DNA of 7,233 nt from contig JAGHVA010000025.1 in the NCBI GenBank assembly GCA_018064565.1, positions 1 to 7,233 on the forward strand. The letters are read 5' to 3'. Below the pieces are notes generated by a model, which ran no database searches, was not told where the DNA came from, and worked only from the letters and a program-made list of their open reading frames with translations. Each line of letters opens with the position of its first letter. Within the stretch, counting starts at the first letter, position 1. Source of the DNA: Candidatus Colimorpha onthohippi (lineage in GTDB: Bacteria; Bacteroidota; Bacteroidia; Bacteroidales; P3). The position numbers were made by a program, and so were the translations under genes. Of the stretch, positions 1-5,210 are shown in pieces.

Positions 1-21
1 ATATATATAAATAGTTCGGTT

Positions 22-60
22 TTGAAAATTCAACAAGCATTTTTCGTTTTGTTGTTTCAA
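22..60. repeat. Imperfect palindrome at the left edge
   Basis: TTGAAA (22-27) and CAACAA (31-36) pair with TTGTTG (49-54) and TTTCAA (55-60). This gives a 12-bp stem with a 3-base bulge (28-30) and a 12-base loop. It lies about 50 bases before the transposase promoter. It could be the tail of a terminator for a gene to the left or a subterminal part of the insertion sequence. No T-run directly follows it on the + strand, so a terminator role is unproven. Confidence 0.4.
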
Positions 61-111
61 GGTATTATGTGCCAACAAGTATATCGTTGCCTAAAAAAAA
101 CTCTTTGAAAA

Positions 112-143
112 CTTGCGTAAATCACTAATTTTTAGTATCTTTG
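112..143 (+). promoter_or_regulatory. Bacteroidetes-type promoter of the transposase
   Basis: TATCTTTG at 136-143 is an exact match to the Bacteroidetes -7 consensus TAnnTTTG. CTTG at 112-115, 20 bases upstream, fits the degenerate -33 TTTG/TTG element. Transcription would start near 150, about 30 bases before the ATG at 180. The start codon has no purine-rich Shine-Dalgarno sequence, which is usual in this phylum. Confidence 0.65.
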
Positions 144-171
144 CATGATAATACATCGATACAAAAATTAG
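125..171. repeat. Inverted repeat bracketing the transposase transcription start
   Basis: CTAATTTTT (125-133) pairs perfectly with AAAAATTAG (163-171). TATC (136-139) pairs with GATA (158-161). A 2-versus-1-base internal bulge separates the two blocks, and the loop is 140-157. The left arm overlaps the -7 box, the loop contains the predicted start near 150, and the right arm ends 8 bases before the ATG. Only transcripts entering from outside would carry both arms and fold. The same DNA could instead be an operator. Confidence 0.55.
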
Positions 172-179
172 CACTTATT

Positions 180-317
180 ATGACAAAAGATGAAGAAATC
201 AGACAGCTCAAGAGCAGTCTCAAAAACATTAAGGCTCAATTGAAGCGCAGAGATGATAAGATTGCTTCCCTTGAAGCGAAGAATGCACAGATTGAGTCGG
301 ATAAAAAAAAACGATAG
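180..317 (+). CDS. N-terminal coiled-coil frame of the transposase
   Basis: This 45-codon frame starts at the first ATG after the promoter and ends at TAG (315-317). The product is highly charged and helical, with leucines and isoleucines spaced like a coiled coil (IRQLKSSLKNIKAQLKRR, then KIASLEAKNAQIE). Such segments are common N-terminal oligomerisation or DNA-binding parts of transposases. The frame runs into nine A (303-311) and stops four bases after the run, while the catalytic part continues in the +1 frame. It is best read as exon-like part one of a single 470-residue transposase, made by slippage at A9, or as the cut-off start of an inactivated copy. It could also act alone as a short inhibitor, but nothing here shows that. 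Confidence 0.6.
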   Translation: MTKDEEIRQLKSSLKNIKAQLKRRDDKIASLEAKNAQIESDKKKR

Positions 318-1593
318 TCCAAGTTACGGACTACGATCTCCAGAGTTTTACAAAATTATCCCAGGACACCAATTCTCGGAATTCGTCGTCAGGCTCGTCA
401 TCACGCTTAGATGCGAAACAAATTGCAGCTCTCGAGATATTGTCACGGTTGTTGAAAAAATCAAAAGATTGACATTTGGACTCATAGACCACGTACCTTC
501 ATACAACACTATCGACAATTGGGTACGTAAGTGTGGTCTTGACGAGATTAAACACACGCCTGATGTCTTAAAAGGCATTGACTATGCGGCAATACTTGAT
601 GAGTGTATGATGATTGGCAGTGAGAAGTTGCTTCCCGTACTAGCTGTTCCAGCAGAACATCAAGGACGCCCCCTTCGTCCCGAAGATGTAAAGGTTATCG
701 GGCTCCATGTAAAGTCAAGTTGGAATGCGAAAACCGTGAGCGAGGTGTTGAAGGCCGATGTGGAAACTGTCAAGAAATCCCCCGAGTATGTGATTACTGA
801 TAATGGTAGTACAATGCACAAGGGTGTTGAAATATCAGGTTATACATGGCATCGCGACATCAGCCACACCCTTGCTATGTACATGGAACGCACATATAAG
901 AACGATGTTGAGTTTGTAGAGTTTTACAAAAAGATGGCAATAGGCATGAAGCAATTCTGCATGAAAGAAGTCGCATATCTTCAACCACCTTCACAGCGAA
1001 CAAAAGCTAGGTTCATGAACATTTCCTTTAGCATTGACTGGGCAGATAAGATGTTGCAGTTGTTTCCCAAATTCAGCGAGTATGAACGCAAAGTGTTTTC
1101 GTACATTCCTCAGTATGCGTCTTTCATAAATGAGATAAAGGAAATGGTATCCTGCATCCAATTCATTGAAACGGAAATGAAGTATCATGGGCTAAGCAAG
1201 AAATCCATATCAATATGCAAAAGACATGTAATTACATCTATCATGTGTGGGAATAACCGAATGAGAAAAGTTGGACAAGAAATACTCGCCTACCTTTCTA
1301 AAGAGGAACTTTTGTTGAAAGACGACAAAGTCATTAACAACTCTTCTGACATCATTGAGTCCTTTTTTGGTACATTCAAATACAAACAGTCGCCCAACAA
1401 ACTGAATGGAGTTACTGCATTGGCACTACACCTACCAGTGATACTGGCTTTTAATGGTGATTACGTCTCAGAAAACTATAATATCAAAAAACGATTATGC
1501 AGAACAAAAATCAAAGATATCAATCTCTGGAAAAATGAAAATCTTTTGGAGAATCTTGTCGCAAAACGCATCAGAACGATGAAAACAGCCTAA
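253..1593 (+). CDS. DDE-type transposase, main catalytic frame
   Basis: The protein has the layout of an RNase H-fold (DDE) transposase. A helical N-terminal region (residues about 38-95, from GHQFSEFVVRL to YNTIDNWVRKCG) resembles a helix-turn-helix. The likely catalytic residues are D116 in ILDECMMIG, D183 in VITDNGS and E369 in SSDIIESFFG, with an HRD motif at 200-202. About 185 mostly helical residues separate the second D from the E, as in transposases with an insertion domain. The ATG at 253 is only the first start in this frame. Residues 1-19 overlay the upstream coiled-coil frame and look like out-of-frame translation, so the natural protein probably starts at 180 and changes frame near 303-311, giving about 470 residues. 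No internal stops or other frameshifts are seen. The family is unassigned, and the catalytic triad is proposed by eye. Confidence 0.75.
   Translation: MIRLLPLKRRMHRLSRIKKNDSPSYGLRSPEFYKIIPGHQFSEFVVRLVITLRCETNCSSRDIVTVVEKIKRLTFGLIDHVPSYNTIDNWVRKCGLDEIKHTPDVLKGIDYAAILDECMMIGSEKLLPVLAVPAEHQGRPLRPEDVKVIGLHVKSSWNAKTVSEVLKADVETVKKSPEYVITDNGSTMHKGVEISGYTWHRDISHTLAMYMERTYKNDVEFVEFYKKMAIGMKQFCMKEVAYLQPPSQRTKARFMNISFSIDWADKMLQLFPKFSEYERKVFSYIPQYASFINEIKEMVSCIQFIETEMKYHGLSKKSISICKRHVITSIMCGNNRMRKVGQEILAYLSKEELLLKDDKVINNSSDIIESFFGTFKYKQSPNKLNGVTALALHLPVILAFNGDYVSENYNIKKRLCRTKIKDINLWKNENLLENLVAKRIRTMKTA
303..311 (+). other. A9 slippery tract joining the two transposase frames
   Basis: Nine consecutive A sit exactly where the coiled-coil frame must pass to the catalytic frame. 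Losing one A (or gaining two) gives a continuous reading through DKKNDSPSYG. Polymerase slippage on A runs of this length is known to make fused transposases in several IS families. A ribosomal +1 shift is less usual, and a -1 shift would not reach the catalytic frame. A simple indel mutation or a homopolymer sequencing error would look the same. Confidence 0.55.
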
Positions 1594-1632
1594 ATAAACA
1601 ACTCGTGCTGAATGCCTATTTTGAACACCCTA

Positions 1633-1785
1633 CCTGCAAGGGCAAAAGTTCATCAAATACATTGAACACCAATACTTTTGCCCTTACAGGGCGGATGTAC
1701 ACAAACTATCCGCATTACCCAAGGCGTCGCTTCGCTTGCCATTGGGCTATGAAGGTCATTGGGCTTTCAGTCCGTTTTATCGGAC
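1633..1785. repeat. REP-like composite of three hairpins
   Basis: Three palindromes follow one another. CCTGCAAGGGCAAAAGT (1633-1649) pairs with its near-perfect complement at 1674-1690, with one mismatch in 17 and a 24-base loop. CCCAAGGCG (1718-1726) pairs with bulges against the stretch ending in TTGGG at 1746. GTCCG (1770-1774) pairs with CGGAC (1781-1785). CATTGGGCT occurs twice (1740-1748, 1757-1765), and TTGAACACC occurs at 1621-1629 and 1662-1670. From memory, similar 'CCCTTACAGGGCG ... ATTACCC ... GGGCTATG' units are scattered between genes in many Bacteroidetes genomes. That link is recalled, not tested. Part of it could instead belong to the right end of the insertion sequence. Confidence 0.6.
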
Positions 1786-1854
1786 AACAATAATCTATAA
1801 TTTGTGTCGGGCGCAACCGTTTTGTGATATTTAATTGTGAAAATATGTGATATG

Positions 1855-1889
1855 CAAAGGTAAGAAAAAAAATCCCAAAATGGGACAAA
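1855..1889 (-). promoter_or_regulatory. Orphan leftward promoter-like element
   Basis: On the - strand, TACCTTTG (1862-1855) matches the -7 consensus TAnnTTTG, with TTTG (1889-1886) 23 bases upstream as a possible -33 element. It points left, into the repeat and antisense to the transposase, and no leftward gene follows in the window. It may have served a gene now separated from it by the inserted DNA, or it may drive a short RNA. Confidence 0.35.
1865..1885 (-). terminator. Small second terminator of the leftward block
   Basis: TCCCA (1873-1877) and TGGGA (1881-1885) form a 5-bp stem with a 3-base loop. On the - strand it is followed by eight T (1872-1865). It lies just past the larger terminator and could catch read-through from the transporter gene. 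The stem is short, so strength is doubtful. Confidence 0.4.
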
Positions 1890-1931
1890 AAAATAAAACT
1901 GGCAGCCCATAAGGCTACCAGTTTTATTTTT
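1889..1931. terminator. Strong bidirectional terminator
   Basis: AAAACTGG (1895-1902) and AGCC (1904-1907) pair with GGCT (1913-1916) and CCAGTTTT (1918-1925), with one internal mismatch and a CATAA loop. The flanking A and T runs extend the stem to about 1889/1931. Read leftward it lies 23 bases after the transporter stop and ends in a U-rich tail. Read rightward it could also stop transcripts from the transposase side. Confidence 0.85.
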
Positions 1932-1953
1932 ATACTTGATTAGCTTTGCCTAT

Positions 1954-3624
1954 TTATGCTTCAGGCTTGATATTGGGTTCCTCAAGTCCGAGATGCTTTT
2001 TGGCATCTACAAATTTGAGGATGAGACCGATGATGAGTGCAGCTACGCCAAGAGCAGCCAACATAATCAACGGCCAGGTGTAGTCGTAACTGACAGAGGC
2101 TTCGGCTGCGGTCATAGTGCCATCTTTGACGGCTGCTACGAGTTCGGGATTGGTGTTGTCGAGCACCTTGCCGATGAGCAGTGGGAAGAGCCACAATCCG
2201 ATGTTCTGAATCCAGAATATCAAAGCATAGGCTGAACCGATAATTTTCTCGTCCACCAATTTTGGCACTGAGGGCCACAAGGCGGCTGGTACCAGCGAGA
2301 ACGAGGCTCCCAATACAAGGATGGTAACGTATGCTACGATAACACCGCCCACGGCATTGCCTTTGAACATAGGCAATACGAATGCGAATGTCAAATGGCA
2401 GAGGATGAGCAGCAATGAGCCAATCATCAGCATAGAGGCGGCTTTGCCTTTGTGGTCAACCATGTTGCCCAGAATAGGTGTGATGGCCACTGCCATCAGT
2501 GGGAATACGGCAAATATAGTCTCAGCAGTACCACGCATGTAGCCCATCCAGCAATATACAATCAACGCTACGATAGCGAGTCCCATCAACCCCCATTTCT
2601 TAGCCTTCTGCTTTGAGAAGTTGCTCGCAAATGCGCCAGCAGCTACGACCAGCATGATGATGTATTGAATGATGGTAACGGTGTTGCCGGCCCAGAATCC
2701 TGTGCCAGGGGTAAGCGTCAGGTTGCACTGCAACATATTGACCGCATATTTCTGGAATGGGAAGATTGCGCTGTAATAAAGTACGCACAGCAAGGCAACA
2801 AGCCAGAATCCAAGACTGGAGAGGATTTTGCCGATGTCGCTGACTTTGAACGGCTCGTCGGCCTCTTCTGCCTCGCCTGTTTGCGCATCGAGTTTTTTAT
2901 CCATAAAGAAATATACGACGAACATAATCAGTGCGATGCAAAGCAGCACCACACCGAATGCCACGCTCTTGCTAACATCTACTTGTCCGCCAAGTTTTGC
3001 GAAGAATGGTGAGAAGATCATGCAGGTGGCCACGCCCAAGCGTGCCAATGCCATCTCTGAACCCATTGCCAATGCTGTCTCGCGACCCTTGAACCATTTC
3101 ACGATTCCACGGCTTACGGTGATGCCGCCCATCTCGGTGCCGCATCCAAAAAACATGAAGCCGATAGCAGCCAGTTTGGCTGAGGCGGGCATGCCTTCAT
3201 AGAATGGCGATACACCCAATTCGTCGAAACCAGGGATGTAGTTGAGGTGCGTGGTGAACCATGCTTCCAAGCTGCTGCCGATAAAGGCATCAGATATGGC
3301 ATAGTATTCGATGCCAGCACCAAAAAGCATCACCACGCCCGAGAGGACTGCGGTAAAGCGTACGCCCATCTTGTCGAGGATAATACCCGCAAAGATGAGG
3401 AAGAATACAAAGACGTTGAGAAATGTCTCAGCACCTTGCATAGTTCCAAAGGCGGTGGAGTCCCATCCGCGTCCGCCCTGATCGGTTGGGAGCATCATCA
3501 AATCTTTGATAGGCGACAGGATGTCCATAAAGATGTATGAGCAGAACATAGCCAATGCTAAAAGCAGAAGGGCTGTCCAACGCATACCTGCGCTGTCGCG
3601 CAGTGTTTTTAGTTTTTCAGTCAT
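1954..3624 (-). CDS. Major facilitator superfamily transporter
   Basis: This 556-residue inner-membrane protein moves an unknown small solute. Hydrophobic segments by eye lie near 15-37, 65-84, 89-110, 148-168, 185-208, 219-242, 270-293, 313-335, 345-363, 370-388, 396-419, 425-447, 462-487 and 516-537, about 14 rather than the usual 12. The MFS motif-A loop is seen as GIILDKMGVRFT (80-91), with a second-half counterpart GNMVDHKGK (386-394). A polar, probably periplasmic loop of about 38 residues (111-148) follows the third segment, and an acidic cytoplasmic loop (243-268) separates the halves. The C-terminal signature (VPAALWPSVP ... GSAYALIFWIQNIG) recalls MFSD1-like members, but the substrate cannot be read from it. 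The first ATG gives a normal charged N-terminus before segment 1. The gene has its own -7 box and a strong terminator, so it can be transcribed alone. Confidence 0.9.
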   Translation of the reverse strand: MTEKLKTLRDSAGMRWTALLLLALAMFCSYIFMDILSPIKDLMMLPTDQGGRGWDSTAFGTMQGAETFLNVFVFFLIFAGIILDKMGVRFTAVLSGVVMLFGAGIEYYAISDAFIGSSLEAWFTTHLNYIPGFDELGVSPFYEGMPASAKLAAIGFMFFGCGTEMGGITVSRGIVKWFKGRETALAMGSEMALARLGVATCMIFSPFFAKLGGQVDVSKSVAFGVVLLCIALIMFVVYFFMDKKLDAQTGEAEEADEPFKVSDIGKILSSLGFWLVALLCVLYYSAIFPFQKYAVNMLQCNLTLTPGTGFWAGNTVTIIQYIIMLVVAAGAFASNFSKQKAKKWGLMGLAIVALIVYCWMGYMRGTAETIFAVFPLMAVAITPILGNMVDHKGKAASMLMIGSLLLILCHLTFAFVLPMFKGNAVGGVIVAYVTILVLGASFSLVPAALWPSVPKLVDEKIIGSAYALIFWIQNIGLWLFPLLIGKVLDNTNPELVAAVKDGTMTAAEASVSYDYTWPLIMLAALGVAALIIGLILKFVDAKKHLGLEEPNIKPEA

Positions 3625-3677
3625 AATTTATGTTATTTGAGATTAGTTGTTGTAACGATACTCGGTAACTCGGTTTG

Positions 3678-3685
3678 CAAAAATA
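3678..3685 (-). promoter_or_regulatory. -7 box of the transporter gene
   Basis: On the - strand this reads TATTTTTG, matching TAnnTTTG. It lies about 54 bases before the transporter ATG in the 94-base gap after the DUF2461 gene. No clear TTTG is found about 20 bases upstream, so the -33 part is weak or absent. No convincing terminator separates the two genes, so read-through from the upstream operon remains possible. Confidence 0.5.
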
Positions 3686-3718
3686 CGTTTTTTTTTGTAA
3701 TTTATGAGGTGTTGACGT

Positions 3719-4411
3719 TTATAGCAGTTCATACATAGCTTTTTGTATGAATTTATTCAGCGGTACGCTGGCGGCAAATACTTCTACCGTGCGGTCTAAC
3801 AATTGGTCAGATAGTACATATTTTTCGGGCATGGCGTACATAGTGGTATAGTCTTTGTATTTCAACAAGTCGGCATCGGGCCAGTCGGATGGGTACCCTT
3901 TGGGAACGCGGCTCAGTTTGTTGGCGGAGTAAAATTGACTTCCAAAATAACGTTGGTGGTTGGGGTGGTTGATGATAGCTTTGAACTCTTCGATATTGTA
4001 AAATATCTCTTGGCGGATAGCAGCCAATGCCTCTGGCGTGGGGCAGAATATGCCACCTCCCAATGCGCAGCAGCCATGCAACCCGTAGTCCTCTTGTCCT
4101 ATCTGGATGTAATAGCCTGGCACCGCCGACCTGCGGTTGCCACCTGTAGGCAGAAAGCAGGCTATGTGGGTCTTGTAGGGGCTCTTGTCGGTCGAGAATC
4201 GCACATCGCGATAGATACGATAGATGCATTGTTTGGCTTTCAAGTCGCCCAGCGACGGGTCGAGTGGCACTATGCGCTGTATGAGTTGTGAGGTAAACTC
4301 CTCGAAGGCGGCTTTGATGTCGTCCCATCGTTTTTTGTTGGCAGCAAACCATTCTCGGTTGTTGTTGACAGCAAGATCTTCAAAAAACTGTAGTGTGTCG
4401 GGATGTAGCAT
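3719..4411 (-). CDS. DUF2461 family protein
   Basis: This 230-residue protein matches DUF2461 (TIGR02453-type) over its full length. It starts with the typical LQFFEDLAVNNNREWFAANK (8-27) and carries the diagnostic RIYRDVRFS(T)DKSPYKTH stretch (about 65-82). A glycine-rich middle with YYIQIGQEDYGLHGC follows, and then a C-terminal SRVPKGYP ... YKDYTTMY region. No signal peptide or membrane segment is seen, so it is expected in the cytoplasm. The biochemical role of the family is unknown to me. The ATG lies 10 bases after the nuclease stop, so it is very likely the third gene of the helicase-nuclease transcript. Length and motifs look intact. Confidence 0.9.
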   Translation of the reverse strand: MLHPDTLQFFEDLAVNNNREWFAANKKRWDDIKAAFEEFTSQLIQRIVPLDPSLGDLKAKQCIYRIYRDVRFSTDKSPYKTHIACFLPTGGNRRSAVPGYYIQIGQEDYGLHGCCALGGGIFCPTPEALAAIRQEIFYNIEEFKAIINHPNHQRYFGSQFYSANKLSRVPKGYPSDWPDADLLKYKDYTTMYAMPEKYVLSDQLLDRTVEVFAASVPLNKFIQKAMYELL

Positions 4412-4421
4412 GATGTATGTT

Positions 4422-5210
4422 CTATTTTTTTTGTTTCTTGCCCCAGTTCCACCGGTCGCTATTAAAGGTGCTTTCCAATAGCGACTCGTCTTGTATGCCG
4501 CTAAAAAAGTCTATTTGTGTGAGTTGCTCTAATTGGTCAATGCTCATCGCAAACGAGTTGAGGCTTTCTTTGTTTTGGAGGTGTGGAATCAGGAAGCCTA
4601 CGGCTTGGTGGAGTGATGGTGCGTAGATGGCTTTGTAAAAGGCGGTGGGGATGGTAACTCTGTTTTCGCCGATAGAACCTTGTCCACCATCGGTCAGCAG
4701 GGGTCCTGTTACGATATATAGGGTATCGTACCATTCTGCCCAGCGTCGCACCTGTGTCTCCAGTCGGTTCCATACACCACTGTTGAAACTGGCTTCCATA
4801 GGCGACATGTTGCTGAAAAAGAACGACTCCACCAATGCTACAGAGTCCCACTTCATGTCGGCGGCAGGCGCAAGATGCCCTCTCGAATATCCGCTTTTGT
4901 AGTAGTCCGACTTGTCGGAACTGCCTGTCTTGATGTATGGATCTTCGTGAAAGTCGCAGCCAGGAGTCTCGTTGCGGTTGTATGGACCATCTAATCTGTT
5001 GGCACACAACATATACATCACCCATCTGCTTTGCTCGTGGGTCTCGCTATATTCCAGACTGTAGGCATAGTGGTGGACTACGGCTTCGCTATTGATAGCA
5101 GCGGGGAGTGGCACCTTATGGGGGGTGGTGTCTATCTCCTCGTGGTCGCATCCTGTGCTCAAAAGAGATACGATTGTTGAGAGCAAAACCAAGAGTTTCA
5201 TCCTTTTCAT
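4422..5210 (-). CDS. Lipoprotein DNA/RNA non-specific endonuclease (NUC1 family)
   Basis: This 262-residue exported nuclease is of the Serratia nuclease/EndoG type. The ATG at 5210 is chosen because it opens a lipoprotein signal peptide (MKRMKLLVLLSTIVSLLSTG, then C21). The frame is open upstream to 5411, but that part overlays the helicase gene and would bury the signal. The acidic residues after the cysteine (D22, E24, E25) resemble the Bacteroidetes surface-export signal. Core motifs are YSRGHLAPAAD with catalytic H112, N134 in SNMSP, N143 in FNSGVW (expected metal ligand) and E151 in NRLE. Their spacing follows Serratia nuclease H89, N110, N119 and E127. IVTGPLL and VGFLIPH complete the fold. 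The usual Asp before RGH is Ser109. Expected roles are digestion of extracellular DNA/RNA for nutrients or biofilm turnover. The start overlaps the helicase stop by four bases. Confidence 0.88.
   Translation of the reverse strand: MKRMKLLVLLSTIVSLLSTGCDHEEIDTTPHKVPLPAAINSEAVVHHYAYSLEYSETHEQSRWVMYMLCANRLDGPYNRNETPGCDFHEDPYIKTGSSDKSDYYKSGYSRGHLAPAADMKWDSVALVESFFFSNMSPMEASFNSGVWNRLETQVRRWAEWYDTLYIVTGPLLTDGGQGSIGENRVTIPTAFYKAIYAPSLHQAVGFLIPHLQNKESLNSFAMSIDQLEQLTQIDFFSGIQDESLLESTFNSDRWNWGKKQKK
5207..5210 (-). promoter_or_regulatory. ATGA stop-start overlap, helicase to nuclease
   Basis: On the - strand the nuclease ATG (5210-5208) overlaps the helicase TGA (5209-5207), and eight A precede the TG. 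This arrangement usually means translational coupling by terminating ribosomes. It also supports 5210 as the true nuclease start. Confidence 0.7.

Larger units (their letters stand above)
112..1593 (+). mobile_element. Insertion sequence body, ends not resolved
   Basis: One DDE-type transposase with its own promoter and a promoter-proximal inverted repeat indicates an insertion sequence. I compared bases 1-180 by eye with the reverse complement of 1594-1890 and found no convincing terminal inverted repeats or target-site duplication. The limits given run from the promoter to the transposase stop, and the true ends probably lie outside them. The element is AT-rich relative to the genes to its right. 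I cannot assign it to a named IS family. Confidence 0.5.
1594..1953. other. Gene-free intergenic region
   Basis: I see no credible gene in this stretch between the convergent transposase and transporter genes. It holds a palindrome-rich repeat (1633-1785), a leftward promoter-like element (1855-1889), a small leftward terminator-like hairpin (1865-1885) and a strong terminator (1889-1931). Short open frames here follow the repeat rather than any coding pattern. Confidence 0.7.

Noticed and set aside
1..180. Terminal inverted repeats linking the left edge with 1594-1890
   Set aside because: Only short, AT-rich matches were found, no better than expected by chance.
1605..1793. A short + strand open frame across the palindromic repeat
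   Set aside because: Its content follows the hairpin repeat. Similar frames arise wherever this kind of Bacteroidetes repeat occurs, and it has no promoter or recognisable domain.
1936..3540. Several + strand open frames of 70-124 codons opposite the transporter gene
   Set aside because: They are shadows of a clearly coding membrane protein on the other strand, with no recognisable domains of their own.
3807..5025. Long alternative - strand frames inside the DUF2461 and nuclease genes
   Set aside because: They are out-of-frame with motif-bearing proteins, are rich in Arg/Gln/Ser as shadow frames usually are, and show no domains.
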